From the NCBI RefSeq assembly GCF_001411555.2, contig NC_049906.1, positions 376,781-440,780 of the forward strand: a stretch of DNA of 64,000 nucleotides, in the 5' to 3' direction. The stretch is from Juglans regia (taxonomy: Eukaryota > Streptophyta > Magnoliopsida > Fagales > Juglandaceae). Below are positions 21,602 through 34,467 of the stretch, piece by piece. The notes beneath the pieces are model-generated. The model did not search any database. It worked only from the letters and a program-made list of their open reading frames with translations, and was not told the DNA's origin. Numbering within the stretch: the stretch's first letter is position 1; each line of letters opens with the position of its first letter. A program made the position numbers and the translations under genes.

Positions 21602-21955
21602 TTGCTCCACTAGTAGTAGTAGTACTGCTGCTTTTGATGATCTGCGAAGATAGATAATCTGATCCTCCTGAGGAATTTGGGTGAAAGCTGAGTTTGAATT
21701 CGACCCCGGCCACTCAGAGATTTCCAGATGCAAAAGCTAACCAAAAGATCATGATGATTTCTAACCCTCCATTAAACCAGTTGACATATTGGAGTATGGA
21801 TTCTATTTTACTTACAAAATACGTACAAGCTGGCCATTGTCTATATGATATGAATCTGAGATATTAAGAGGACTGCATGGTCAGAATTGGCTTTCTCATG
21901 AGAAGATCAAGCCAAATATTAATTAGGCCTGCTTGGTAGCTAGGATCCTCCAAAT

Positions 21956-21957
<2 letters not shown>

Positions 21958-21993
<36 letters not shown>
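21958..21993. repeat. (AT)n microsatellite
   Basis: About 18 uninterrupted AT units, one of the longest in the window. Confidence 0.9.
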
Positions 21994-21997
<4 letters not shown>

Positions 21998-22065
21998 GGT
22001 GCTACTTGCAAATTAATATCTCAGTAATAATGGATCGAATAGTGATCATAAATATTATATGTAGA

Positions 22066-22250
22066 TTAATGCTACATACAATCGTAGAATATATATGCGT
22101 TGTGCATTTATTTTAAAAAATAGTAGGATCTACTGTTAAAAAATTATTATTATTTTTATGTGAGTCTCGTATAATTTATTTACTTTTTTTTAAAGTGATT
22201 GCATACGCTGTACTTGTACACTCATAACCGCAATTATCATTTCTCTTATA
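22066..22250. repeat. Probable MITE (GCTACATACAATC type)
   Basis: Starts ATGCTACATACAATCG and ends ...GATTGCATACGCTGTACTT and ATTATCATTTC, with an AT-rich centre. The ends are loosely complementary (ACATACAATC versus GATTGCATAC). It has no coding capacity. Confidence 0.35.
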
Positions 22251-22314
22251 TGTAGGGAGCCTTCAATTAATAGAAAAACATGTTCATATATAAAAGCAAA
22301 TTAACGTTCAGTCA

Positions 22315-22350
22315 ATTTTTGTTAAATATTCGTGAATATTTAACAAAAAT
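22315..22350. repeat. Near-perfect 36-bp palindrome
   Basis: 17-bp arms 22315-22331 and 22334-22350 (ATTTTTGTTAAATATTC and its reverse complement) are separated by only GT. Confidence 0.85.
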
Positions 22351-22779
22351 CTTATTATTTTGAATTCAAATCTATCAAAATAGACATGATTCAAATAAAT
22401 AATTAGAATATTTTATTAAAGAGTTTTGTAAAAGTTGTAAATTAAATAGTTGCGTCTATATATATATATGTTTTTAACTCAAAATACTCTAGCCGGAGGA
22501 AGACATACATGTGTATTTATAATTTATAAGACTTAGTAAAAATACGAAAATTCAACTCACACCGACTCCGACAAAATTAATATATATATATATATAATAT
22601 TTGAGGTGTTATATATAAATAATGGCCCTCTGGCCATGAGATTACTTGATCCGCAATTGCTGCACTTACACTATATATGCTAGATAGCTGTCGCCTTTCA
22701 CTTTCGTTATCGATCCATATCAACTTGCAAATTGGGAAAATGCAAATAATTACTAATTAAGACAATTATTATAGTAATG

Positions 22780-22950
22780 AGAAGTGTTACATATACAAAT
22801 AGAGTATATAAATATAAACTTACAAATTGATGTGATTTTATTTGATTCGTTAGATTTATTTTATAATAAAAATAATTTTATAATTTGACGTACTGTATTA
22901 AACTATATGATCAGTTTATAGGTTAATTTTTGTGTAATGATCCTTTTATG
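22780..22950 (+). repeat. MITE family with AATTGATGTGATTTTA core, copy 1
   Basis: The blocks ATACAAATAGAGTATATAA, ACAAATTGATGTGATTTTA, TTATTTTATAATAAAAATAA and AGTTTATAGGTTAATTTTTG occur in this order. The reverse complement of 44635-44825 carries the same blocks in the same order. Confidence 0.6.
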
Positions 22951-25900
22951 CATAAAATATTTCTCTATAGTAATTATTAATGAAGACAATCTTGCGTGGC
23001 CGAGAAAAGAAAAATCTTTCGTGGAACTCATGCTCTATTATTTTAAACCACGGGTGTACGGATCGGCCTATAAAACTTTTCGGTTTCTTTCTTTTTCTTG
23101 GTAAGATCACTTGAATCTAAAGCCAACATATTAACAGTCGTCACAGTACGTACAATATTACCCACAATCCAAATAAGAGAAAAAACATTAAAGTTAAATT
23201 AATGTTGTCGATATTATATGATCTTCTTAATTATAAATTGGAAAAGTTGATATCGATCGGTGAACATGTTTGAAACATGCTAATTAATTCTATGCATACC
23301 CAATAGTTTTGATTCGTAATTGGGAGAGGATGCATGCATGCAGCTGATGACTCATCAAAAAGATTAATGTTGATGCAGATATATACAACCAAAAAATTAA
23401 TTAGTGGGAATAATAAATGATTAATATAATGTTAATGACTTGTTTAATCTTGTAATTATAGAACATATATATATATATATATATAGCCGATGCATGACGT
23501 AGTACTACAACCCGACAATTAAAGTGAAAGCAAGCTAGCTAGCTGATTATTGATGGATTCCTAAAAAGTTACTTAACCCCCCCGGCCGGCCCTTGAGGAT
23601 CGATTAATAATGTTGTACGTAGTCATGAGAGCCCTTGATCAGTTCGGTATAACGTAACACTGCATGCGCGCATATATATATATATATATAAACCAGACAT
23701 GCATAAAATTCTTTAATTAGTTAGAAGCAAACAAAGATTAATATCATTACTATATATATACACGAAGATTAAATTGCGCGCATTGGAAGGCTGCATCAGG
23801 GCTCGATCGGGAATTGATACGTACCGCGCGTACTACGTATGCCTTCATGAAGCTAGCTAGCTAGCTAGTGCATGCATGCGTTTGAGTTTGTAAATATTGA
23901 TCTTTGTTTCTACTAATTTTCCGCGGAAAGAAAAAATAATGTCCCTGCTGCATGCATATATGCATTAAAACCGACTTCATATATAATATTATAATGTGTA
24001 CTGTTAATACCACGTTTATTTGGTTGGTATTAATCAAGGTCTTTTATCCCTTAACTTGAACCTGATAAATGACATTGGAGAAACCTTAATTAATAGTCCA
24101 CAAAGGCCGCCTTATAAAAACATATATATATGACAACATTTTGTAGATCGATATAATATTTCTACAATAATATATATGGACCGTTGAAAAAGGGAATTAT
24201 TTAAATAGTTTAATATCTACTTTAGGACTTAGCAAAGGGGATTTAATTGACATGATATATATATATAGTTTATATATATATATAGTTTATATATATATTG
24301 ACATGCATATTGTGATCAGAACCTGAGCTAGAGAACACATTAATATGCATGTATAGAGGCCGAATGCTAGCTGCAGAAAATAGAACATATATGTAGGCAA
24401 AGAACTCATGAAAGTGGAACATGATGATCATCTACGTACGTACGTCGCACGTAGTACTGCTACATGATCTAGTACTTGGATTTTACATATTATCATGTAT
24501 ATATGTATGTACGTACGTACATAGGCAATTAATTATGGAAAAGGTGCCCAAAATGAAGTGTCATCAAACAGCTCGATTAATTTGTAGCTAGCTAGGTGAT
24601 CAAAGGTTGATATAAGCAGTATATTACTCACATTACTATATATTATATATTATTATTATTATTATTATTATATGTAAGCAGTAGTACTCCTCCTAATTAA
24701 CTCATGATATAAGCATTAATTTACTGATCACGCTCCTTGTGAACTCTAAAGTAATTAGCTCTTGCATGCGAATTAATGAGATAGATTATTCATTATTATA
24801 TATAGATATTGTAATTAAGCTCAAGTTTAATATTTTCGGTATAATTTCGACCAAAATTACTCCTTTTTTTTCCTTGGACCAAAATAACTGATCATGAAAC
24901 AGCTTGGATCAGTAGCTAATTTTATTTAATTCACACTAGCTAGCTAGCTAGTTGGGATGATAAGTACTCATGCGTACGTAGGTATTAATCTTGGTTGAAC
25001 AGTAGATCATGAATAATATATATGATCTAATTCATGATGATCATGAGTAAGACAAAAGGCAAGAAATACTCCTAGCTAGCTACTTTTCACTTATAAGCTG
25101 GAAATGTTGGCTGATGGATGAGTTTGCTTGAAAACTAGCTAGCTTATATTGATAATGGCCTCATGCCTGGCAGGCATATATATATATGTGTGTGCGAGCT
25201 GTACGCGGCTAGCTTCTTTCCGAGCAGCTACTTGTCAAAATATTAGAGAGATCGATCAGAGATCATGCATGCACTTTGTAACATTTTTGCTTGAGGCCTG
25301 CTGTTGTAATTATTGACGTTGGTTTAGTTGTTTTCAACTAAAAGAGCACTCGATACCTTAAGGACGCCGTTTCTATGGTGAGAATTTTAGTGTACTCGAA
25401 AGGAAAGCATTCCGCCTTCTAATTAAAGTAATGTACTGATCGATATCATGTGGCTTTATGACTCGGGATTTATATTGTTGGATTGGTCGGCTAAGAAACA
25501 TGCAATTGAGTCACCAATAGAAAAAGATGACGACCTAAACATGCAATATCTCCGCCATTGATTTTGTTACACGTACGTACCTTGCTCATCATGTACTTCT
25601 TGATCTCGACGCAAAAGATCGAATTAATACCTTGCTGTTATTCTAATTAAACGAATAAAAAACAATTAAATTCCTATATATATATATATAATGAGATGAT
25701 CAGATCATCGCAGAAAGTGAAGAAATTAATAGTGTATACCATAAACCCATGGGCGGAAAACCTAACGTACGCGCGTGATCCCTAGCTGCATGTTATATAT
25801 ACTAGCTGGAGAGAAATTAAAAGAATAACCGGAAGCGCAGAACATTTATACTAGCTAGCTTTGGGATTTAAATTTCGTTCTTCAGATCATGTATATTACT

Positions 25901-27446
25901 GCATGGCCGTATACACACACATAAGTACATTATTTTTTAAGAGAGGCCAGTTTGGGTATGTGTGTAAAAGTTTTATTTAAACTCTATGTTTCATACACGC
26001 ATATTCTAATGAGTTTAGAATAGCTCATGAATATTTATCACTTAATTCATGAGTCACAATGAGATAAGATTAACTCTATATCTAATTAATTATATATTAA
26101 AGTGGGACACAAAGTCTCTATATTTCTTGATGACCAGAAGTCTATAATTAAATAGTACTTAGGGGTTAAGGGTTTTCACCTACAACATTATTATACTTCT
26201 AGTCATCGAAAGACACTTCATAAAAATTAAGTTGCTTGGATGATCATTCTATCATAATTAGTCAAATACTTCATCAAACTGTGATGAAAAAATATACATT
26301 TTTTAATCGTTATTATTTTATTGTGGATCATAAAAAATTGAAGAATCAATTACTAATATTCATCTTAAAATATTTAATAATATATATTTATACACATAGA
26401 ATTTGGAGAGTTTTAGGTTTAATTAGTGATCATGACGTTGTACGAATAAATATTTTATGTACATACAAATAAAGCGCTACATTACTACATGATGAGTATG
26501 TGTGGAAGGAAACTAGTTTAGTACGTACGTACGTACGTAGCCTGCATTGTGGAATTAAGAAATGATCAATTAATAGTACCACTGATCGATCATTAAAAAC
26601 TAAAAGCTCAAAAATTGGTAGCTAGGTAGGGCAAGATGAGGCAGGAGCCGTATAAGGAAGTAATTAAAATTTGGTATAAGGGAAGAAACGTCATGACAGG
26701 GTGGGAATGATGTCATCAAAAGCCCCACCCAAATATATGGCTTCTTGTGGGTAATGGTAGTGGGAGTGCAGCTAGCTATCATCAAATGTTTGAATAGGGT
26801 ACTCTATATATATACAAAAACCCACACGCAATTATTATATATATATATAAAACCAAAAAATTAAAATGGAAATAATGAAAAAGATAGCTAGACCGACCGT
26901 ATATACATATATACATATATATATAATATATGTATGAATGTATATGTAAAAGAACATGGGGACCAAAAAAGCAACCATGCGTGTGACCACAAAAGAGTCC
27001 ACCTTCAAAAAAAAAAAAAAAAAAAAACAATACTGATCTTCTACTGAGTGTTCTCTAAGTTTCCATATATGCATGCCTGGCCTGGCCTGGTCTGGCCTAG
27101 ATGATCATGAGCATGCAAAAGATATATATATATATATAATATAGAAGAAAAACAAATACAAATACAAATGAATTAAAGTTAAACGGCCAACGTACATATA
27201 ACATGATGATTATTTATTATAAGAGCTAGCTAATTAAGGATGTTAATTAAAGAAAAAAGAGTATATGACAGCACAGATAGATAGAAAAAATTAATAGTGC
27301 CAATATATATATAGTGACTGACCTTATAAGGACGTTAAAGAAGACCTCCGTACAAAAAGCATAAGGAAGGTGGTGCACCGGAGGAGACATCGGCCATCAG
27401 AATCCACGACCTTAATTCATGCGGGTACGTACTTGGCATCTGATGC

Positions 27447-27480
<34 letters not shown>

Positions 27481-29782
27481 CATATATATTATAATCAATT
27501 AACTGCATATATATATGCTTCTAATTAGCAAGCAAATTCGTTTTATCATTCAACATGCTTGTTTTCCCTATATATATAACACATTAATAGATATGTTTTT
27601 TAAAAAAGTTCTTTTTCACTTGAAAACATCTTAATTTACAGTAAGAATTTATAAACACGCACGCGAATCAATTCAGAATTTCCAAATCATGTATAATATT
27701 ATATAAGAATGAATATATGATTGAGGAATTAAATATATATATATATATATATATATGATATCTAATTAGCATGATCAATGTTATAAATACTAGCTAGGAA
27801 TCTAATTATATTAATGGTCTGGATTAATATGTATCCGGAATTTTACTTACTTAATTCCCATGGTAATTGGATCATATGAATTAATCATATGACGTAAAAA
27901 TACATCAAAATTAATATCATGATTTAATTGTTTAAAATATTTAAAAAATACCCTTTAAAAAAAGTTTTTGGTACTTAATTAATTAGGACTTAAGAATCTT
28001 AAGATCATCTTATTATAAGTTTATGGTAGATATATATTTCTATTAATGTGAAGATATTGTACGTAATAGTAATTTCTCTAATTATTAATTAAAGAAATTT
28101 AAATACAATTATCAAGAAATTGAAGTACAAACATATATATAAACATCACCTTGATCTACCACTACTGATTTTAATGAATTAAACAAACTAATTTAAGGAG
28201 CTAGCTAGGATTGATCATGATCATATATAATTATATTATATAGCTTATTTTTATCTCAATCTTATAAACCCTAGCTCCAAAATTCGTAATAGAGTCGATC
28301 GAGGAACTAATTAATTCCAAACTTAATAATGAAAAGTTTGATCAGAGGACAAAACGTTCAAAAAAAAAAAAAAAAGAAAAGAAGGAAGAAGATGAAGAAG
28401 AAAGATAGATTTCCCTCGATCAAACTTTAATTGTCGTCTATGATCTAGACATTAATTTACTAAGCTGAAAAGGGAAACCAAAAGTAAGTAGGGTTAATGA
28501 TTTTTGTTTTTCTTTTGATAACCATGCTAGCTAGCTAGCTGCTTATAATATATAACTGTGTAATTAACCAGACCTTGCCGACCAAGGGCTAGCTAAAGCC
28601 TTTTTTTTTCTTGTGTTTTGTTTTTTACGGTAAACATGACAAGAGAACTGAAAGGAATTAGATTAAAACCTCTTTAGGCCAAAGCAGCAAGCTAGAGGAT
28701 AAAAGCAGGGAATTATAGAGAGCTTATATATGTGACGAAACCAGCTATATAGGCCGACAATGATCGGAGGAGCTTTGAGGTCCGTGCGTGCTCGATCCAT
28801 CTCAAAAGTAATTGGATATCTCTATTATTCCATGGGTGTCGTGGCCAGCTTCTCTTTTTAGTTTCGATGGAGAAATTCCGTCAACAAGCATTACATATAG
28901 TTTTCTACTATTCTTTCCGACCATAAATTAGCTGCTCGGATTTGATTGGACGAAGAGTAATTGAAACATCGAAGGTGCGTGGTTATCGACTCCGATGATA
29001 TTATTAGAGCATGTCAAAGGAAAAAAAAGATCAAAAGACAAAAATAGAAAGAAATTAAGAGGGAGAAAATAAATAAAATAGACGAACGAGGATCGAGCTT
29101 GCGATTTCTAAATTTTCTTTTAGCTTGTACAACATCATGATTAGTTCATGAAACTGAACTTTCAGACTAGAACACATTTCACTATATATATATTATACGC
29201 ATGAGAGAATATATATATATAACCAATATATAAAGAAGAGGATGTGAGTGCTCTAATATTCTAATTAGTCATATATATAAACGGGTATAAATTAATATTT
29301 ATTTTTTAAAAAAAAAGGGCAAAGTTGCCCATGTAATATTAAACCATGGCAAGATGCTCTACCCTTATCGATCATACCTTCGAAAGGACATAAATTCCAA
29401 AAGGACCGGTAAGAGCCATGAATACATATGCAACTGAAACCAAGAAACTGGAGGAGACCCTAGAGAGAGGGAGAGAGAGAGAAAAGAAGGGGGTGGAGTG
29501 TGTTCCAAGACACAATGATTACATGGTCTTGGGGAAGCAGAAAGGGTGGCGTGGAGATAGCGAAGAGGATGGAAGAACGTGGGGGCTTGACCGAGGTAGG
29601 AGAGGAAAGGCCTAAAAGATGATACATAGAAATAAATTAAAACCCAAAAGAAAGAAAAGGGTTAGCTAAGCCTTTTATCATGATGATACTCTCAGCCTTT
29701 TTGGTCTTTGGTCGGTCGACAATCTGTGTGTTGTGTGTTCACTCTGTTTGTGCTTGTGTTTCCCATCGCCCCCATCTCCTCT

Positions 29783-29802
29783 CTCTCTCTCTCTCTCTCT
29801 CT
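29783..29802. repeat. (CT)n microsatellite in the bHLH upstream region
   Basis: A CT tract about 680 bp upstream of the bHLH start codon. It may be a GAGA-type element, but that is inference. Confidence 0.7.
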
Positions 29803-29985
29803 CCCCAACTGCGCTCAGAGAGTGTAATCATACACTTTGAACCAATTGCAAAGCAACAAACATATGTTATTTTAATTTATGTAGAGAGTAGAATACTTTC
29901 TGGTTATACCCCACCCTGAAAGCTACAGGAATAGATAGAGAATGCCGTATGAAGAAAGGAAAGGAGACTAGCAGTACTCGACAGG

Positions 29986-30000
29986 CTCTATATATTTAGA
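29986..30000 (+). promoter_or_regulatory. Candidate TATA box for the bHLH gene (distal)
   Basis: CTCTATATATTTAGA would place a transcription start near 30020 and give a leader of about 450 nt. A second similar box, CTCTATATATATTT at 30421-30434, would give a short leader of about 25 nt made almost entirely of GA repeats. Sequence alone cannot decide between them. Confidence 0.35.
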
Positions 30001-30462
30001 GTGGTGGGAGGGTGCAGAAGAGCCAAGAAAAAACAAAGGAAGCAAAAAGATACCAACAAAGCAAAGGAAAAAGCTTTGTTGAGGCAAAGGATAAAAAGGG
30101 TCATCACCCCCACAAAGGAAGTGGCAGGAAAAACCTACCAAGGTGAAAGAGATATAAGAGTGGGATTGAGAGAAGTCTATGCCCTTGGCCTTTTCTCCTA
30201 CTACTTCACGAGAGATACAGAGGACAGAGCAAGACTAAGATCATCCATCACATATCAAGGAAGGTCTGTCCTATTTTGTTTTCTAGCATTTCTTCCTTAT
30301 ACCCTTTCACTCTAATCTTTACAGGAAGTGTAAAACAACTTCCTTACCTTTCTCTTTGAATTCTCCTTTTCATATTCAAATTGGGAAGTAAGTGATGATC
30401 AATACGTAACCAGCCGTAAGCTCTATATATATTTGTAATTAGTACTTGTTCTATATTATATA

Positions 30463-30480
30463 CGAGAGAGAGAGAGAGAG
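30463..30480 (+). promoter_or_regulatory. (GA)n tract touching the bHLH start codon
   Basis: ACGAGAGAGAGAGAGAGAG is followed directly by ATG at 30481. GA tracts at plant 5' ends bind BPC/GAGA proteins. Here it is part of the 5' UTR immediately before the start, which probably makes the leader length-variable between individuals. Confidence 0.6.
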
Positions 30481-32440
30481 ATGTGCGGCAAGAAGGAAGA
30501 AGATCAAGGAGAGTGTTCTCAAACTGTCCATAACATGAACATACAAAGCTTCCAAGAACAGTTGTTTCTTCAACAGCAGCAACAGATGCAGCAACATCAA
30601 CAACAGAACAGTGACATATATGGAGGTGGAAGAGGATTGATTTTCCCGGAAGTTTCACCAATCTTGCAGCCATGGTCTCTCCCTCCGGTCCATGCCTTCG
30701 ACCCGGCCCACTTTGCCACAAATCCGGTCCGAGACCACGACCCATTTCTTGCCCCTCCTCCACCATCATCGTTTGCGGGTCTGTTCAACAGGAGACCTTC
30801 CTTACAGTTTGCCTATGATGGTCCATCATCAGACCATCTCCGAATCATATCTGACACTCTGGGGCCCGTGGTTCAACCCGGTTCGGCTCCTTTTGGTCTT
30901 CAAGCCGAGTTGGGAAAGATGACTGCCCAAGAAATCATGGATGCCAAGGCTCTTGCAGCTTCGAAGAGTCACAGTGAGGCTGAGAGGAGGAGAAGAGAGA
31001 GGATCAACAACCATCTTGCTAAGCTGCGCAGCTTATTACCCAGCACGACCAAAGTAAGTAAAAACAATCATTATAGATTCATAAACTCAATGGGGAAAAA
31101 AATATACAAATGTATCTACACGCGTACATCTATTTTATAATATTAATGGTATCATATACTTTTATACTTTTCTTGTACACCTTTTGTCACGTATCATAGC
31201 TACTTAATGAGCTTTTTCAATCGGAGATCTATGTGTAGATCTTCCTAAGATTCTAGTTATGATCAGGTTGGTCTGTAATGTGCTTTCAAAACCTAGCTAC
31301 CATTAGATATGAGGTGTAGTCACATTTTCTTTTTGCACTTAGCTTTTCTTCTTCTTCTTCTTTTCTTTTCTTTTTTTTTTTTTGTTTTTCCTTCTTCTTC
31401 TTTTTATTTGGTTACGACCCCTCTTTATTGATGTTTTTCTTTTGGCTTATTCTTTCCGAGTCTTGTGGTAGTTCCGAGGAGGGGAAAAACGAAAAAAAAG
31501 AATGAGCGTTAATGTCGCTCGGCTGATATGATAAAGAGGAACCACGGAGCAGTTGAAAAGCTTCCCATAACATTTTTTTGCCGGATATCAGTCAGACCAA
31601 GTTAGAGAAGGAAAAAGAATAAAGCCAGACAAACTAGCATACTTGTCAGTAACACTATGCACCCATGCCTTACCTTCTAAAACCCCACCATTAAAATCCC
31701 ACTTTCAATTACGAATGATCAAAGCAGGAAAAACTTCAAAGCCCACCTTTTCTTTTCACACACTCAAACAACATTCATATGCATACATACGTACATATAT
31801 ATGTATATATCTCTGTGTGTATATATTAGATGAATATATAATATATCTCTTTTAATTTCTCTCCCCTTTTGAGTTCAATCGACATTCTATATATAATGAC
31901 AATATCACTAACTTTGATTGTATAAGACGTTTTGTAATCTTATTTGGCTTATTGCTTCTGATACAGACGGACAAAGCTTCGTTGTTAGCTGAAGTAATAC
32001 AGCACGTGAAAGAGCTTAAGCGTCAGACTTCTTTGATAGCAGAAACGAGTCCGGTACCCACTGAAGTGGACGAGCTAACCGTTGATGCATCAGACGAGGA
32101 CGGTAAGTTTGTTATCAAAGCCTCACTTTGCTGCGAGGACAGGTCTGATCTCTTACCTGATCTCATCAAGACATTGAAAGCTTTACGTTTAAAAACTTTA
32201 AAAGCTGAGATTACAACACTTGGGGGACGTGTAAAGAATGTGCTGTTCATTACTGGGGAAGAGGATTCTAGTAGCAGCGGCGAGCAAAACCAGCAACAAC
32301 AACAACAGCAATATTGTGTAAGTTCAATTCAAGAAGCTCTTAAGGCAGTGATGGAGAAGACTACAGGAGACGAGTCTTCTTCAGGGACTGTTAAGAGGCA
32401 AAGGACTAATATCAATATTCTTGAACATAGGTCGCTTTGA
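30481..32440 (+). CDS. bHLH30: bHLH transcription factor, bHLH30/T5L1 (ABS5) type, two exons
   Basis: Exon 1 is 30481-31053, exon 2 is 31967-32440; donor AAA|GTAAGT and acceptor ATACAG|ACG frame a 913-bp phase-0 intron inside the bHLH loop. The product is 348 aa. The N-terminal part is Gln-rich (residues 31-42) and Pro-rich, then GPVVQPGSAPFGLQ and the conserved KMTAQEIMDAKALAASKS lead into the basic region with His164, Glu168 and Arg172 (the H-E-R set for G-box binding). Helix-loop-helix runs to about residue 212 (TDKASLLAEVIQHVKELKRQ). An ACT-like domain follows (FVIKASLCCEDRSDLLPDLI...GGRVKNVLFITGE), then a second Gln run and a basic C-terminus (KRQR). Order, motifs and length match Arabidopsis bHLH30, a nuclear partner of LONESOME HIGHWAY in the TMO5/T5L1 group controlling vascular cell division. 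TMO5 itself is the main alternative, but the N-terminal MCxKKEE and C-terminal ESSSGTVKRQR favour bHLH30. No neighbouring gene is associated. Confidence 0.93.
31054..31966 (+). other. bHLH gene intron
   Basis: 913 bp with consensus GTAAGT donor and ACAG acceptor. It contains pyrimidine tracts (31340-31400) and short open frames that read through the donor; a retained intron would add about 28 residues and truncate the protein within the loop. Confidence 0.85.
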
Positions 32441-32754
32441 TTTTACAAAGACCGTACACTTCTAGGGATCACTTTCGTCTTCTTCTTTTGCTTTCTTGTT
32501 GGAGTGGTTTTTTGGTGTGTTTATTATATATATATATGTACTATTTCCACCATGAACAAATCGGTAATGATAGTCGTATGTTTTGTGTACTTGCATCACT
32601 TCAAAAAAGGGAAATGTGTGTCTGCGTCTGGGCGTGTCTGTGCGTGAGAGAGAGACAGAGAGGCTTTGTTGGTTAATGCTTGATGGGTTTTCCATTTTTT
32701 TTGTGTTTAGTAATTTGGCTGTTTAGAAGACTGCACACACAGACGCAAACATTC

Positions 32755-32787
<33 letters not shown>

Positions 32788-32973
32788 GAGACACACACAG
32801 AGACTGATCAGAAGACGGACGTGGTTTGGTTTGTTAGGAATGGAAATAACTGTGAAGGATCTTTTTCGTAGGGAGAGAAACCTTATATTAAATCCTAACA
32901 TAGAAAATGTGTCATGGGCTCTCTGATCCGGTTTCAACTCAAACATGCAGTCTGGTTGTTTTGTTTTGTTTGT

Positions 32974-33024
<51 letters not shown>

Positions 33025-33773
33025 AGAGTACTGGTGGGAGTATAATCATTTATTAGAATAGTGACGATATAGTTCTCGTCATGTGCTTCATCCCCACATG
33101 GCTACCACCCCCACCTCCTCTCCCTCCATCCGTATAACGATCTCTGAGGCCACCCAAGCTCTGGTTTTCAGTAAAGAATATGGGGGAAAAAAGAGAGAGA
33201 AGGGAAAAAAAAAACAATGAGGCATGCACGCTGTCACTAGAGCTGGGTGATGGATTGATTTTTGGAATTTATATACAGACAAGAGACAATATTTTATGTG
33301 CTCACTTTTTGTCCTTTCATGTCTTCTTTCTTCTATTTTCCTTTTCCCTTTCCGAAGCCTTTTGTTTATTTTATATATATATATATATGGAATATATATT
33401 AAAGACTTCTCCCTTTCCGAAGCCTTTTGTTTATTATATATATATATATATGGAATATATATTAAAGACTTGTCATTATTGGTTTCTCCGTATGTAAATT
33501 CAAAATAAATTGTCTTCGTCATTTGAAGAAATTTTTTACATTGAATTATGTATATATAAGTAAAACAAATAATAAAATATTATTTTATTATTATTATTAT
33601 TAATTCTTTTCCTAAAATTAATTTTTGTACATATATTTTACAATTAGCACCCATCACATACATTTGGCATTAATAATATAAATATAATAATAATAATATA
33701 ATTTTCTTTATATATTAGATTAAAAATATAAAAAAAATGATAAAAAAATATAATATATTATAGATTATGAATT
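32441..33773. repeat. 3' flank of the bHLH gene with GA/CT tracts and a 65-bp tandem repeat
   Basis: (GA)n at about 32755-32791, (CT)n of about 46 bases at 32976-33022, and a tandem pair with period 65 (copies begin CCCTTTCCGAAGCC at 33346 and 33411, each containing its own (AT)n and ending AAAGACTT). No gene is seen. Open frames on both strands are low-complexity. Confidence 0.7.
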
Positions 33774-33890
33774 CTATACATCAGCCACTATTCACCTTCA
33801 CACTCTATACTTATATTTTTGTCATAGCATGTGTGAATATTTTTTATAGGGTGTGGGGTGTGATAATATATAGTGATTGATGCATATAAT
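33774..33890. repeat. MITE related to the 13831 element
   Basis: Ends TACATCAGCCACTATTCACC and, inverted, TGCATCAATCACTATATATT. Same size and end motifs as 13831-13945, but more diverged. Confidence 0.55.
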
Positions 33891-34436
33891 TTTTTTATAT
33901 TATAATAATAAAATGAAGGTGAATGTGAAGGTTCTCTTATATTGTTGAGGGAGGGAGAAGAGGAAATGGTTGAGAGAGAGAGAGTGGGAGGAGAGAGAAA
34001 AAATTAATAAAATAGCATTTGATGAGTGAATAGTACATTTCTAAACATTGTTCATAACTATGAAAATATTTTCATATGCACAATCTAATGTAGTCAATTT
34101 AATGATCTAGTTATGCAAATATGTGTTTGCATTCATGCATATAGATAAACCAATGCCAATGTTGTAATCCATTAGCTCTTGGAAATTAAATATGTGTACA
34201 AGTTTCATACCAAATCAATATGTTCTCATAATTGTAGTACAAGTCTCATATATATTTCATCAGCACTGATCTATATATATATGTATGTAGTTCCATGCAT
34301 ATTGTAATGATATGATCAAGAGCTAGCTGTTCAAAACTAAATAGATATTTTAAAAGTTTCTTAAGTGAAAGTGTATAGCATGCATCTAATATTCTTACTT
34401 GAGGACTAGGTAATGATAGTAATAATTAGAGCTATA

Positions 34437-34467
<31 letters not shown>

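Larger units (their letters stand above)
20637..29900. other. 9-kb repeat-rich spacer upstream of the bHLH gene
   Basis: No gene is seen. The stretch is packed with (AT)n tracts (for example 21582-21602, 21958-21993, 23463-23484, 27446-27468, 27731-27755) and self-complementary tetranucleotide runs: GTAC/ACGT at 21138-21150, 24434-24444, 24507-24520, 26521-26539; CTAG at 23856-23870, 24938-24951, 28526-28540. Small AT-rich open frames (26236-26472, 26782-27074) translate as Ile/Tyr repeats and are not genes. Distal regulatory DNA for the bHLH gene may lie here but nothing specific can be pointed to. Confidence 0.5.

Noticed and set aside
26236..27074. Ile/Tyr-rich open frames
   Set aside because: Translations of (AT)n and poly-A/T tracts.
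29418..29919. Two small plus-strand frames upstream of the bHLH gene
   Set aside because: Built on GA and CT repeats; no family resemblance and positions fit promoter sequence.
30001..30315. 104-codon Lys-rich frame before the bHLH gene
   Set aside because: Starts at GTG, is AG-rich low complexity, and lies where the leader or promoter is expected; at most untranslated leader.
32023..32250. Minus-strand frame inside bHLH exon 2
   Set aside because: Antisense shadow of the ACT-like domain.
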